Shown here: positions 1 to 9,657 of the stretch, one piece after another
How the letters are laid out: every line of letters starts with the position of its first letter
Position numbering within the stretch: the first letter of the stretch is position 1
NCBI RefSeq assembly: GCF_011057715.1
Contig: NZ_LNGH01000022.1
Coordinates: 41,365 to 105,364, forward strand
Length of the DNA stretch: 64,000 nucleotides
Origin: Marinitoga sp. 38H-ov
GTDB lineage: Bacteria > Thermotogota > Thermotogae > Petrotogales > Petrotogaceae
Direction: 5' to 3'
Position numbers and translations under genes: made by a program
The notes under the pieces: model-generated
Told to the model about the DNA's origin: nothing
The model's database searches: none
What the model saw: the letters and a program-made list of their open reading frames with translations, nothing else

Positions 1-5
1 TTTAA

Positions 6-1274
6 TTAATTTTCTTCATTTTGTTTTTCTTCAAAATTTTCAACTTCAACTATTTCAACGCTTTTTGATATATGGTCAGCAACTTTTCTGCTTAAAATAT
101 CCCACATTAAATTACCTAAAATTTCTGCATTTGAGTATATAATTTCTCTAGCTTTATCATGAGGTATTCTATACATATGAGCAAAAGAATGTATAGCTTC
201 ACTTAATTCTTTCTCTTCAACTTTTATATTGTTTTCTTCAGCGATTTTATTTATAATTGTCATTTCTTTTATTGCTTTAATAGCTTGTTCTTTTAATTCT
301 TCGATATATTTATCTTCTCCACCATGTTTTTCAATTTCTTCTTCATATTTTTCTGATTGTTTTGCTCTTTCTAATGATTTTTCAACAAAATCATCAATTG
401 TTTCTTCGGCTACATCAATTTCAACATATTTATGTAATTGAGAAATTATATAATTTTTAATATAATCGTCTTTCCAAGCTTTGAATGATTCTGAACCTTC
501 ATTAGATAATTTTTCTTTTAATTCTAAAACTGAATTTATTTCAGTATCTAATGTTTTTGCTATGTCATCATTTAATTCTGGGATAATTCTTTTGTATACG
601 CCTTCTACATTAATTTGATATATATATTTTTTATCTTCGAATTCTCTATTGATTTCAACATAATCGCCTTTTTTCTTTCCTATTAAATCTGTAACCATAG
701 GTCTTTTATCTTCTTCGTATAATACATATTCGCTTTCTTTATCTTTAAATAATTCTTTACCTTCTTCATTTAAAACATTATATTTAACTTTTACTAAGTC
801 GCCAATTTCTGCTGGTGAATCTTTTTCTTCTAAAATTGGATTTTCTTCTAATAATTCTTTTATTCTATCTTCTACAAATTTTTCAACGATTTCTTTTTCT
901 GTTGGAACTTCAACCTTTATTTCTTCGAATTTTGTTGATATAACTTCAGGGTGTTCATGTACTAATATTTCCACTTCAGCAAAACCATTATCTAAAGCAA
1001 ATGATTCAACATATGGTCCAAATAATAATTTTTCATCTTTAAATTCTGCTTCAACTTTTTCCAATAATACTTCTCTAACCATTTCTATAAAATCTTCGCC
1101 AAATTTAACTTTCATAACATTCTTTGGAACTTTACCTTTTCTAAAACCATGAAAGGTATATCTTTGGTTTAATTCTCTAACGATTTGATCTTCAGCTTTT
1201 TCTATATCTTTTTTATCAAATTTAACTAAAAATCTTTTTACGTTTTTTTCTTCTGATAAAATTTCTTTTTGCAT
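6..1274 (-). CDS. tig: Trigger factor, ribosome-associated folding chaperone
   Basis: Binds the ribosome exit tunnel and shields nascent chains in the cytoplasm; the family also has peptidyl-prolyl isomerase activity. The ribosome-docking signature GFRKGKVP lies at residues 43-50 and is followed by the expected central PPIase-type region (about 150-235) and a long, charged, helical C-terminal chaperone region rich in Glu and Lys. About 422 residues is normal for the family. An AAGGAG site sits 8 bases before the ATG at 1274; a GTG nine bases upstream is in frame but too close to that site. The downstream neighbour lies beyond the window edge, where clpP or lon would be usual partners. Confidence 0.96.
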   Translation of the reverse strand: MQKEILSEEKNVKRFLVKFDKKDIEKAEDQIVRELNQRYTFHGFRKGKVPKNVMKVKFGEDFIEMVREVLLEKVEAEFKDEKLLFGPYVESFALDNGFAEVEILVHEHPEVISTKFEEIKVEVPTEKEIVEKFVEDRIKELLEENPILEEKDSPAEIGDLVKVKYNVLNEEGKELFKDKESEYVLYEEDKRPMVTDLIGKKKGDYVEINREFEDKKYIYQINVEGVYKRIIPELNDDIAKTLDTEINSVLELKEKLSNEGSESFKAWKDDYIKNYIISQLHKYVEIDVAEETIDDFVEKSLERAKQSEKYEEEIEKHGGEDKYIEELKEQAIKAIKEMTIINKIAEENNIKVEEKELSEAIHSFAHMYRIPHDKAREIIYSNAEILGNLMWDILSRKVADHISKSVEIVEVENFEEKQNEEN

Positions 1275-1309
1275 ATTCAACACTCCTTTTTAATAATATT
1301 TCATACTAT

Positions 1310-1317
1310 ATTATACA
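1310..1317 (-). promoter_or_regulatory. Extended -10 promoter element for tig
   Basis: On the minus strand the sequence TGTATAAT lies 36 bases before the tig start codon. No convincing -35 hexamer is present at 17 bases, so the call rests on the extended TG-n -10 alone. Confidence 0.4.
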
Positions 1318-1474
1318 TGTAATTTATCTTAATACTGTTAAAATTAGGTCAAAAAAGGATTTCGTACAAGTAATAAAATTAAAACAATTTTGAGGTTAAT
1401 TAATTGTAAACAAATTATTTTAAATAGAAAAAAATAAATTTTTATTGTATAATAAATTTGATGGGGGTGTTATA

Positions 1475-3151
1475 GTGAATAAAAAATATTTGAGAAATAT
1501 ATTATATACAAATTCTATTGTAATAATATTTTTTATGGGAATATTTATGATTATATCAATATTTATATCTACAAATATTTTATTTAAAAAAATATATAAC
1601 TCTACTATACAAAATTCTGTTAAATCTATATCTGATCTATATAATAAAAACATGAAATATTTTGAATATTTTAGTACAAAATACCAAAATATTATATCAG
1701 AATTATTAGATGAATCATATAGTAATTATATAAATAATGAACAGTTTTATTCAAATGAAATAATAGAAATTTTAAATAAAGTAGGAATCTTTAAAAGAAT
1801 TGATTACTATATAATAAATAAAAATGGAATAATTATTGAAACAAGTTATGAAAAAGATTTGGGACTTAATTTGGCTAATAGAGTACCAAATTATTGGAAT
1901 AACTTAATAGAGGAATTAAATAAAACTAATAAATATATTGAAGGAATTTCTTTTGAAATAAAAACAAATAATCCAAGGATTTATGGATATTTAAAAATGG
2001 ATGATGGTAATATATTTGAAATAGGTGTATTAATTGATGAAAGAGCAATACCGAATTTTCCTAAAACAGTCTCTGAAATTAATTTAAATTTTATTAAATC
2101 TATTTATACTTACAATATTTCTTTTATACCTTTTTCTTTAGATTTTCCGTTTTTAGGTGATGAAGATAAAGATATTTTTAATAATTTGGAATATTCTAAA
2201 GGTGAAATAAAAACATATTACTTAAAAGAAAGCTCTGATGGTAAATATTCTTATGTATATATTAAATGGATTCCAGATATTATTGAAGGTAAAGAATTTA
2301 ATTTTTCTGTATTAACAAAAATAAGTATTGATTTATCAAATTTAGTTAGATTGAAAAATATTATAATTTTTATTCTTCTAATAATAATATTTTTTATAAT
2401 ATTCTTATTAACATTATATCTTAGTAATATAACCAAAAAGATAGAGAGACCATTATTAAAATTAATAAAGAATATTGAAGATGGAAAAATAGATGAAAAG
2501 TTTGAAACAAATATATTAGAAATAGATACTTTAATAAAATATTATACTCATTTAGTGAATAGTTTAATAGAAAAATTGAAAATTGAAGAAAAGGAATATA
2601 ATATTTTAAAGGAAAAATTATTAAATATAGAAAAAGAAAAAGATTTGCTATATGATATGGCATTAAAAGATGATTTAACAAAATTATTTAATAAGAAGGG
2701 GTCTATTCAAATAATACAGAAGTTAATATTGAATAAAGAGAATTTTAGTGTAATATATTTAGAACTAGATAATTACAATAGCATATTAGAAAAATTTGGG
2801 GTTAATGAGGCTAATGATGCTATAATTTCATTGGTTGAAGTTATGAAAAAAATATTTAGAGAGAGAGATTTTATATTTAAGATTGATGAAAATGAATTTT
2901 TAATTTTATTGAGATTAGTAAATATTGAAATTGCACAAAAAATATTAAAAAGATTTGTAGATGCTTTAAAAAAATTTAATATAACTAGTGATAAGCAGTA
3001 TAAAATTTCAATAAGTTATGGTATTATTGAATATAAAGATCAAAGTGTTGAGGGTATTTTTGAAGATGCAAGAAAAAAGATGGAAATAATGAAAAAGAAA
3101 AAAATTGAGTTATTAAAAAGAATAACAGATAATAATCAGGAGGATGATTAA
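1475..3151 (+). CDS. Membrane protein with degenerate GGDEF domain
   Basis: Predicted inner-membrane sensor of about 558 residues. It has an N-terminal transmembrane helix (about 6-35), an extracytoplasmic sensor region, a second helix (about 290-315), a HAMP-like/coiled-coil linker and a C-terminal GGDEF fold starting near 'LKDDLTKLFNKKG'. The catalytic GGDEF loop reads D-E-N-E-F, so both glycines and the metal-binding Asp are changed and diguanylate cyclase activity is unlikely. The inhibitory-site pattern R-x-x-D (RERD) is kept exactly five residues upstream, which fits a c-di-GMP receptor role (inference). The GTG at 1475 is preferred because GGGGGTG lies just upstream; an ATG at 1445 has no ribosome site. 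A TATAAT lies at 1447-1452. The next gene begins one base into the stop codon. Confidence 0.85.
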   Translation: MNKKYLRNILYTNSIVIIFFMGIFMIISIFISTNILFKKIYNSTIQNSVKSISDLYNKNMKYFEYFSTKYQNIISELLDESYSNYINNEQFYSNEIIEILNKVGIFKRIDYYIINKNGIIIETSYEKDLGLNLANRVPNYWNNLIEELNKTNKYIEGISFEIKTNNPRIYGYLKMDDGNIFEIGVLIDERAIPNFPKTVSEINLNFIKSIYTYNISFIPFSLDFPFLGDEDKDIFNNLEYSKGEIKTYYLKESSDGKYSYVYIKWIPDIIEGKEFNFSVLTKISIDLSNLVRLKNIIIFILLIIIFFIIFLLTLYLSNITKKIERPLLKLIKNIEDGKIDEKFETNILEIDTLIKYYTHLVNSLIEKLKIEEKEYNILKEKLLNIEKEKDLLYDMALKDDLTKLFNKKGSIQIIQKLILNKENFSVIYLELDNYNSILEKFGVNEANDAIISLVEVMKKIFRERDFIFKIDENEFLILLRLVNIEIAQKILKRFVDALKKFNITSDKQYKISISYGIIEYKDQSVEGIFEDARKKMEIMKKKKIELLKRITDNNQEDD

Positions 3152-3804
3152 TGAAGTTAATCCCTTTTTATTCTAAAGATGATATTAAAGTTTATATGCT
3201 TATACTACCACCTTTTGGTACTAATTCCTATATTATACAAAAAAATAGAACAATAATTGTAATTGATCCAGGTAAAGGAATTAATATTATTAATAATTAT
3301 TTAGATATAGAAGGTTATAAAAATAAGGGGATATTAATTACACATACACACTTTGATCATATATATGGATTGAATGAATTAAAAGATTTTAATATTTTTA
3401 TTCCAGAAAAAGAAGAGGAAGGATTAAAAAATCCTGCAAAAAATTTGATTTATCTTATTAATGAGGAAATTGAATTTAAAGTTAATCATAACATAATATA
3501 TGAAGGGTATCATAATATTGGAGATTTAAAATTCATTGCTACATATTTTCCGGGGCATACACCTGGATCTATGGTATATGACTTTGGAGATTTTATATTT
3601 ACAGGAGATTTTATTTTCTCAAATAGTATTGGGAGAACTGATTTGCCATATGGAGATGAGAAATTAATGTTTAAATCAATAGACAAATTTAAAAAATACA
3701 TAAAAAGTAAGGAAGGAAAAACTATTATTTTTCCAGGGCACATGGATATTTGTAATATAAATTATTTAATTGAAAATAATTTATTTTTAGGAGGTTGCGC
3801 ATGA
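3151..3804 (+). CDS. MBL-fold metal-dependent hydrolase (glyoxalase II-like)
   Basis: Metallo-beta-lactamase fold hydrolase of 217 residues, probably binding two metals. The T-H-T-H-F-D-H motif supplies the HxHxDH ligands. It is followed by 'PGHTPGS' (third His), 'GDFIF' (bridging Asp) and 'FPGHMD' (last His), in the order seen in hydroxyacylglutathione-hydrolase-like proteins. The real substrate cannot be read from sequence; bacteria without glutathione carry many such paralogues. The start overlaps the upstream stop by one base and its own stop overlaps purB by four (ATGA), so the three genes are translationally coupled. Confidence 0.85.
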   Translation: MKLIPFYSKDDIKVYMLILPPFGTNSYIIQKNRTIIVIDPGKGINIINNYLDIEGYKNKGILITHTHFDHIYGLNELKDFNIFIPEKEEEGLKNPAKNLIYLINEEIEFKVNHNIIYEGYHNIGDLKFIATYFPGHTPGSMVYDFGDFIFTGDFIFSNSIGRTDLPYGDEKLMFKSIDKFKKYIKSKEGKTIIFPGHMDICNINYLIENNLFLGGCA

Positions 3805-5093
3805 TTGAAAGATATTCATTGTCTCCTATGAAGGATATATGGAGTGAAGAAGAAAAATTTCGAAGATGGTTAGAGGTGGAATTATCAGTAATAGAAGCTT
3901 TTGAAGAAATGGGAATTGCTCCAAAAGGCACAGCTGAGAAAATTAGAATGAATTCTAAAATTGATGTTGAAAAAATATTAGAAATTGAAAGTGTTGTTGA
4001 TCATGATGTTATAGCGTTTATAAAATCAATAACAGATAATATGGGGGATGAAGCTAGATATTTTCATAAAGGGTTAACATCATCTGATATAGTTGATACA
4101 GCATTATCTTTGGGATTAAAAAGAGCTGGTGAATTAATATTAGAAGAATTAATCGTATTATCAAATATATTAAAAGAAAAGGCGATTAAATATAAATATT
4201 TATATACAGTTGGTAGAACACATGGTGTGCATGCTGAACCAACATCATTTGGATTAAAATTATTATCCTATTTAGCTGAATTAGAAAGAAATATATCTAG
4301 ATTGAAAATATCAATTGAAAATATTTCATATGGTAAATTGAGTGGCGCGGTAGGGAATTATGCTAATATTGATCCTGAAATAGAATATATAGCATTAAAT
4401 AAACTGGGATTAAAACCAGAAATTGTTGCAACTCAAGTTGTTCCAAGAGATAGACATGCCGAATTTTTATCTGTGTTAGCTTTAATTGGTGCGGGGATTG
4501 AAAGGATTGCAGTTGAAATAAGACATTTGCAAAAAACGGAGGTTTTAGAAGCTCAAGAACCTTTCAAAAAAGGTCAAAGAGGATCTTCGGCTATGCCTCA
4601 TAAAAAAAATCCTATATTATGTGAAAGATTGACAGGTATGGCAAGAATGCTCAGAAGTTATACTGTAGCTGGATATGAAAATATATCTTTATGGCATGAA
4701 AGAGATATTTCTCATTCTTCAGTTGAGAGAGTATTTTTACCTGATGCAACATTAATAACCTTTTATATGGTTAAAAAAACCCAATATCTCATAGATAATC
4801 TTATTGTTAATGAGGATAGGATTAAAGAAACATTTGAAAAATCATATAATTTAGTTTATTCACAAAGAGTCTTATTATCCTTAATTGACAAGGGAATAAG
4901 TAGAGAAAATGGATATAAATTTGTTCAAAAATATGCATTGGAAGCTTGGGAAACAAGGAGAGATTTCAAGGAATTATTATGGAATGATAAAGAAATAAAA
5001 AATTTATTTACTAAAGAAGAATTTGATGAAATCTTTACTCCAAATTATTATTTAAGAAATATAGATAAAATTTATTCTAAATTAGGATTATAA
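3801..5093 (+). CDS. purB: Adenylosuccinate lyase
   Basis: Catalyses two fumarate-releasing steps of purine synthesis: SAICAR to AICAR, and adenylosuccinate to AMP. The fumarase/aspartase superfamily signature GSSAMPHKKNP lies at about residues 258-268 and contains the mobile-loop catalytic Ser. 'TSSDIVDTA' (near 93) and 'GRTHGVHAEP' (near 138, catalytic His) complete the active site. About 430 residues is typical. The start at 3801 has AGGAGG at ideal distance; an upstream TTG at 3795 lies inside that site. No other purine genes are adjacent. The gene ends at a bidirectional terminator shared with ispE. Confidence 0.96.
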   Translation: MIERYSLSPMKDIWSEEEKFRRWLEVELSVIEAFEEMGIAPKGTAEKIRMNSKIDVEKILEIESVVDHDVIAFIKSITDNMGDEARYFHKGLTSSDIVDTALSLGLKRAGELILEELIVLSNILKEKAIKYKYLYTVGRTHGVHAEPTSFGLKLLSYLAELERNISRLKISIENISYGKLSGAVGNYANIDPEIEYIALNKLGLKPEIVATQVVPRDRHAEFLSVLALIGAGIERIAVEIRHLQKTEVLEAQEPFKKGQRGSSAMPHKKNPILCERLTGMARMLRSYTVAGYENISLWHERDISHSSVERVFLPDATLITFYMVKKTQYLIDNLIVNEDRIKETFEKSYNLVYSQRVLLSLIDKGISRENGYKFVQKYALEAWETRRDFKELLWNDKEIKNLFTKEEFDEIFTPNYYLRNIDKIYSKLGL

Positions 5094-5098
5094 TAATT

Positions 5099-5124
5099 AA
5101 TATCCCATCTAAGGATGGGATATT
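5099..5124. terminator. Bidirectional terminator between purB and ispE
   Basis: A perfect 10-bp stem (AATATCCCAT / ATGGGATATT) with a 6-base loop lies between two convergent genes, with T-rich sequence on the plus side. It can serve both directions. Confidence 0.8.
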
Positions 5125-5157
5125 AATTTAAATGATATCAATAGAATTAAACATTCA

Positions 5158-5913
5158 TTATTTTATTGCGAATATAGTGCTTCCAGAACCGCTCATTAAA
5201 GATATTATAGAATCATTTTCCATATTTTCTTTTATTTTTTTTAATTTTGGATATTTTTTAAAAACAACTTGTTCAAATATATTAAAAGAATTTTCTCTTA
5301 TTTTTTCTTTGTTTTTTTCTTTAAAAGCATTATATAAAATGTACGGATCTCCAAATTTTATTAAATTATCCCAATTATTATCAATTTCATTATACATTTT
5401 TGGAGTAGATATATTAATACCTGGGAAATTGAATTCAAAATTTAAATTTAAAGGATCTAAAAAAGTTAATTTTTCACCAATACCTTCTGCTATAGCAGCT
5501 CCGCCAAATATTAAAAATGGGACATCTCCTCCTACTTTTGATCCGATCTCTATAATATCCGAGTTACTTATTTTAAAATGTTTTTTTAAAAACGATAATA
5601 TAGCAGCGGCATCGGCGCTTCCTCCTCCAATTCCTCCGCCTTGAGGTAACTTTTTTCTAAGATGTATTTTTAAATCAAAATTATAACCTGTCATTTTTTT
5701 AAAAGTATCAATAGCTTTTTTTATTATATTATTTTCCCAAGAAAAATTTAGTATAGGACTAGATGTGAACATTTCCCTTTCTGAAAATTCAATATCTATT
5801 TCATCATATAGTGGTATGCTATGAAATAATGTTAAAATATTATGATAGCCATCATTCCTTTTTGATATTACATCAAGAAAAAGATTAACTTTTGCATATG
5901 CTTTTAAAAGCAT
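5158..5913 (-). CDS. ispE: 4-diphosphocytidyl-2-C-methyl-D-erythritol kinase
   Basis: GHMP-family kinase phosphorylating CDP-methylerythritol in the non-mevalonate isoprenoid pathway; ispG of the same pathway is at 61.2-62.2 kb. The N-terminal 'AKVNLFLDV' (Lys8), the glycine-rich ATP loop PQGGGIGGGSADAAA (residues 90-104), the catalytic Asp130 in 'GGDVPF' and the C-terminal 'MSGSGST' loop are all present. At 251 residues it is at the short end of the family. Its start overlaps the Nudix stop by one base, so it is the third gene of an hslV-Nudix-ispE operon. Confidence 0.95.
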   Translation of the reverse strand: MLLKAYAKVNLFLDVISKRNDGYHNILTLFHSIPLYDEIDIEFSEREMFTSSPILNFSWENNIIKKAIDTFKKMTGYNFDLKIHLRKKLPQGGGIGGGSADAAAILSFLKKHFKISNSDIIEIGSKVGGDVPFLIFGGAAIAEGIGEKLTFLDPLNLNFEFNFPGINISTPKMYNEIDNNWDNLIKFGDPYILYNAFKEKNKEKIRENSFNIFEQVVFKKYPKLKKIKENMENDSIISLMSGSGSTIFAIK

Positions 5914-6497
5914 TAAATCACCTCAAGAGCTCTTAAAGCTATTTTAGACCATCCTTCAAAATTTCCATTGAAGTTTTCAAATTCTGAATCATTTAACCAT
6001 AATTCGTTGAAATTTTCTTTTTCTTTTATATCTGCACTAGTTACATATGCAATAAATAAAATACCTAGATGAACTCTAGATACTTCTGTTGTATCATCTA
6101 AAATAAGTCCAACATATTCAAGAGATTTAAGATTATTTATATATAATTCTTCATTTAATTCCCTATTTAAACCATTGTAAAAAGTTATTTCAGGAATATT
6201 ATTTTTGTCAATAGGATTAATATGACCTCCAATTCCAACACTATATAAATTATGCAGCCTTTTTTCTGTTTGTTTTTTTGTTCTTTGAACTACTAAAATT
6301 TGATTTTTTTCATTTTTAATAATTACATATGGTATTATTTGTTTTTTAGATTCGTCTATTTCTGCAATATCTCTATCTATAAAATAAGCATTGTTAAATA
6401 TTTTTTCAAGAGAATTTTGTTCGACAATTGTAAAACCATTATAAAAGCTAATATCTTTTAATATTTCATTATCTACAACCCAAACCTTTTCCTTCAT
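5913..6497 (-). CDS. Nudix-family hydrolase
   Basis: A 194-residue Nudix-fold protein. After an N-terminal lead of about 55 residues comes a Nudix-like core with 'VGIGGHI' and the helix '[10 protein letters not shown]', which carries the R-E-x-x-E-E metal-binding pattern. The spacing between GGHI and the RE helix is somewhat long. The substrate is not identifiable; the fold hydrolyses nucleoside diphosphate-X compounds or, in related groups, isomerises isopentenyl diphosphate. The neighbouring ispE makes an isoprenoid link conceivable but unproven. It overlaps hslV by four bases (ATGA). Confidence 0.8.
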   Translation of the reverse strand: MKEKVWVVDNEILKDISFYNGFTIVEQNSLEKIFNNAYFIDRDIAEIDESKKQIIPYVIIKNEKNQILVVQRTKKQTEKRLHNLYSVGIGGHINPIDKNNIPEITFYNGLNRELNEELYINNLKSLEYVGLILDDTTEVSRVHLGILFIAYVTSADIKEKENFNELWLNDSEFENFNGNFEGWSKIALRALEVI

Positions 6498-7027
6498 TCA
6501 ATAACCTCCACAGTAATATTTTGATTTGTATAAATACAAATTTCCCCGGCTATTTTTAAAGCTTTTTCAGCTATTTCTTTTGCATCTAAGTCAGTATTTT
6601 GCATTAATGCTTTTGCTGCAGCTAAAGCATAAGGCCCTCCTGAACCAATTGCCATAACATTTTCTTCTGGTTCAATAACTTCACCGTTTCCAGAAATTAA
6701 TAATAAATAATCCTTATCGCCTACTAATAACATTGCTTCTAATTTTCTTAAAACCTTATCAGTTCTCCAATCTTTTGAAAGTTCAACTGCGGCTTTTAAA
6801 AGATTTCCAGCGTTAGCTCTATATTTTGTTTCAAATCTTTCAAATAACGCAAGTGCATCTGCGACAGATCCAGCAAAACCAGCAATAACTTTACCTTCGC
6901 CTAGTCTTCTAACTTTTCTTGCTGTACCTTTAAAAATAGTGTTTCCTAAAGTTATTTGACCGTCACCAGCAATTACTGTTTTTCCATTTTTTCTAATACC
7001 TACAATTGTAGTTCCTCTTAATTCCAT
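6494..7027 (-). CDS. hslV: ATP-dependent protease HslV (ClpQ) peptidase subunit
   Basis: Threonine protease forming a dodecameric chamber that works with the AAA+ unfoldase HslU. The N-terminus [10 protein letters not shown] provides the catalytic Thr after processing. '[15 protein letters not shown]', '[18 protein letters not shown]' and '[16 protein letters not shown]' are hallmark segments, and the 177-residue length is normal. hslU, often adjacent in other bacteria, is not in this window, so the partner must be encoded elsewhere. It leads the ispE operon and is divergent from the gene at 7168. Confidence 0.96.
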   Translation of the reverse strand: MELRGTTIVGIRKNGKTVIAGDGQITLGNTIFKGTARKVRRLGEGKVIAGFAGSVADALALFERFETKYRANAGNLLKAAVELSKDWRTDKVLRKLEAMLLVGDKDYLLLISGNGEVIEPEENVMAIGSGGPYALAAAKALMQNTDLDAKEIAEKALKIAGEICIYTNQNITVEVIE

Positions 7028-7167
7028 ATTATCACCTCTTAAGTATTTTTTAAGTTTTGTTTATTATAATATAAATAATGTATATATGATTGGAATAATT
7101 AATTGATTTGTAAAATATATAAACTATAATTATTATATCAAAACAATTATAACATAAGGGGGTTAAA

Positions 7168-7620
7168 ATGATGAAAAAAGTATTTTTAATTTTGATGGTA
7201 TTGATTATTATGACGATTTCATCGTTTTCGGCTAAATCAGTTTTTTCGCTTGATATTGTTATACCAACATTGGAAGATGTAAGTGGTAGGTTTGATGGTA
7301 TTTTATCATTTAAAGAGGTAAATAACATTAAATATGGATTTGATTCTGGATTTTATTTTCCATTTATAAGATATTATTTATACGACTTAAAAGGTACATT
7401 TGATTTTAGTACATTAATTGATACATTAGAAAATGAAACTAAATTCTCAGTTATGGCAACTTTTGGTAAAAGAGAAGCTTCGATAATTATAGAACAACCA
7501 ATTTCTTCGCAATTAGATTTTTCAACAAAATATGGTATTAAATTTTTCTTTGAAAGTTTTGGAGGATATTTAATGATTCAAACAACATTAAAAGAGTTAT
7601 ATGTTGGTTTTTCATATTAA
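7168..7620 (+). CDS. Small exported beta-rich protein, function unknown
   Basis: I do not recognise a family. The first 20 or so residues form a clear signal peptide (MMKKV, a hydrophobic run, then SFSA). The remaining 130 residues alternate hydrophobic and polar residues and end in an aromatic residue (SY), as outer-membrane or periplasmic beta-strand proteins often do. A GGGGG ribosome site precedes tandem ATGs at 7168 and 7171. Only 13 bases separate it from the response regulator, so it may belong to that operon and could be a sensed or regulated envelope component (inference). Confidence 0.6.
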   Translation: MMKKVFLILMVLIIMTISSFSAKSVFSLDIVIPTLEDVSGRFDGILSFKEVNNIKYGFDSGFYFPFIRYYLYDLKGTFDFSTLIDTLENETKFSVMATFGKREASIIIEQPISSQLDFSTKYGIKFFFESFGGYLMIQTTLKELYVGFSY

Positions 7621-7633
7621 TGAAGGTGGTTGA

Positions 7634-8296
7634 ATGTTTAAAATATTGGTTATAGAAGATGATAAAAGTATATCAAGATTATTAGAATTAGAATTAAAAC
7701 ATGAAGGATTTAATGTTGAAGTTGCTAATGATGGAAAAGAAGGAATAGAAAAGTATGAAAAATTTAAACCTGATATAATACTTTTGGATTTAATGCTTCC
7801 AGAGATAGATGGGATGGAAGTGGCGGATTCTATACGAAATTATGATCATAATGTTGGGATTATAATGCTTACTGCTAAGGGAGATTTAGAAAGCAAAGTT
7901 CAAGGTTTAAAAACAGGAGCAGATGATTATATAGTAAAACCATTTGAAATTGAGGAATTATTAGCTAGGATTGATTCATTACTTAGAAGATTGGGAAAAC
8001 ATGATGTTTTGACAGCTGGTAGTATTGAAATAGATCCAGAAAAAATGGAAGTTAAAGTTAAAGGAAAAGAAATAAATTTGACACTTACTGAGTTTAATTT
8101 GTTAAAATATTTAGTATTAAATAAAAATTCTGTAGTTTCAAAAGAAAAATTATTGGAAGAAATATGGGGTTATGATGATCCAGAAAATATAAACTTAGTT
8201 GAGGTATATATTAATTATTTAAGGAAAAAATTAAACGAAGAAGGGAAAAAAATAAAAACTGTGAGAGGTGTTGGATACGTTTTTAAAGAAGAGTAA
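7634..8296 (+). CDS. OmpR/PhoB-family response regulator
   Basis: DNA-binding response regulator of 220 residues. The receiver domain (1-120) has the acidic pair D9/D10, phospho-acceptor D52 in 'LLDLMLP', a switch Thr in 'MLTAKG' and the Lys in 'YIVKPF'. The C-terminal winged helix (about 125-218) ends with the usual 'KTVRGVGYVF'. It is paired with the histidine kinase immediately downstream. The regulated genes are not evident; the exported protein upstream is one candidate. Confidence 0.93.
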   Translation: MFKILVIEDDKSISRLLELELKHEGFNVEVANDGKEGIEKYEKFKPDIILLDLMLPEIDGMEVADSIRNYDHNVGIIMLTAKGDLESKVQGLKTGADDYIVKPFEIEELLARIDSLLRRLGKHDVLTAGSIEIDPEKMEVKVKGKEINLTLTEFNLLKYLVLNKNSVVSKEKLLEEIWGYDDPENINLVEVYINYLRKKLNEEGKKIKTVRGVGYVFKEE

Positions 8297-9602
8297 AACA
8301 AGTGTGGTTTGGAACTTAACATTTATATATACTATAGTTATAGCTATAATCTTACTAACAATTATACTTTCAATGAGATATTTTGTTGAGGTTATGTCGG
8401 TAAGATCATATTCTTTAATATTAAGGCAGGAGATTGAAAAAATTTCACAACCACTTCCATCTGATAGAATGGGAGCTATGATGAGAAGTATGAATATGTT
8501 AAGAGATACTGAGAGATTAAAAAATAGTATAATATCAAATAAAATAGTAATTTTAGATGGAATAGTGATTAACGACCCATATGGAATAATAAACGATGAA
8601 ATTTATAACATAAAAAAACCATTTGCAGTTTTTAAAAGAGATAAATTATATTATATATTTATTAAAACTAAAATTTTTGATAATTCAGATTTGATTATAG
8701 GAGGTCCATCTTTAGAATATACTGCATTATTAAATACTTTTAATATATTAGCTATAAGATTGGGTTTTTTAAGTATTATAATAGCATTCTTAATTTCGTA
8801 TTATTTTGCAAAGAAATCTTTGAAACCATTATTGGAGATTTCGAAAGAAATATCAGAAATAAATGTAGAAAGTTTAAATAAAAGAATTCCAGAACAAAAG
8901 TTTTCTGAGTTTCACAATTTAACTCAAAATATAAATTCTATGCTTGAAAAAATTAATAGAGGATATGAGTTGCAAAAACAATTTGTATCAGATGTATCGC
9001 ATGAATTAAGAACGCCTTTGACTTCTATAATTGGTTATATAAAATTAGTAGAAAGATGGGGAAAAGAGGATGAAAAAGTTTTTTATGAATCACTTGAGAA
9101 TATGAAAGAATCATCAAATTATTTAAAAGAAATGATAGAAAATTTATTGTTATTAACAAAAATAGAAGAAGATATAGAATTTAAAAAAGTTAACTTAAAA
9201 GATGTTGTTGAAAAAGTTATTGTTATGTATAAAAATGAAGATATAAAAATAAACACAAATTTAAAAGATGTATATGTTGAAACAAATGATGACTATTTAT
9301 CAATAATGTTAAAAGTAATAATTGAAAATGCAGTAAAATTTACAAAATTAAATGAAGAAGATGAGATATTTATTAATATTAATGATAAAGAAATAGAAAT
9401 AATAGATAAGGGGCCCGGAATTCCTAAACATGAAATATCTAAAATATTTGAGAGGTTTTATAAATCTAATAAGTCAAGATCAGATAAAGGTTTTGGATTA
9501 GGACTTTCTATTGCTAAAAGAATCAGTGAAAAAATTTACACCAAAATAGAAGTTATTAGTGATGAGGGAAAAGGAAGTACATTTAAGATTAAATTTTCTT
9601 AA
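8268..9602 (+). CDS. Sensor histidine kinase
   Basis: Membrane-bound partner of the upstream regulator. It has two transmembrane helices (about 17-38 and 160-182) around a short extracytoplasmic domain, a HAMP-like segment, then H-box 'DVSHELRTPLTSIIGY', N-box 'IIENAVKF', G1 'DKGPGIP', F-box 'IFERFYKS' and G2 'GFGLGLSIAKRI'. The full transmitter is present, so it should be active. The start is uncertain: the GTG at 8268 overlaps the regulator by 29 bases without a well-placed ribosome site, but keeps the Lys-rich stretch usual before helix 1. A GTG at 8304, eight bases after the regulator stop, is the alternative. Confidence 0.9.
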   Translation: MLDTFLKKSKTSVVWNLTFIYTIVIAIILLTIILSMRYFVEVMSVRSYSLILRQEIEKISQPLPSDRMGAMMRSMNMLRDTERLKNSIISNKIVILDGIVINDPYGIINDEIYNIKKPFAVFKRDKLYYIFIKTKIFDNSDLIIGGPSLEYTALLNTFNILAIRLGFLSIIIAFLISYYFAKKSLKPLLEISKEISEINVESLNKRIPEQKFSEFHNLTQNINSMLEKINRGYELQKQFVSDVSHELRTPLTSIIGYIKLVERWGKEDEKVFYESLENMKESSNYLKEMIENLLLLTKIEEDIEFKKVNLKDVVEKVIVMYKNEDIKINTNLKDVYVETNDDYLSIMLKVIIENAVKFTKLNEEDEIFININDKEIEIIDKGPGIPKHEISKIFERFYKSNKSRSDKGFGLGLSIAKRISEKIYTKIEVISDEGKGSTFKIKFS

Positions 9603-9607
9603 AAATT

Positions 9608-9636
9608 TTGATTTTTTAAAAATTTTGGTGTATAAT
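9608..9636 (+). promoter_or_regulatory. Promoter for the yicC-remA-gmk-rpoZ operon
   Basis: TTGATT and TATAAT are separated by exactly 17 bases, with TG in front of the -10 box. It lies 22 bases before the yicC start and downstream of the kinase stop, and so begins a new transcription unit. Confidence 0.65.
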
Positions 9637-9657
9637 GTTATAAAAAGAGGTGAAATT

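Noticed and set aside
5132..5644. A 170-codon open frame on the plus strand opposite ispE
   Set aside because: It is the complement of conserved ispE codons, has low-complexity Pro/Ile/Phe composition and no ribosome site; it is a shadow frame.
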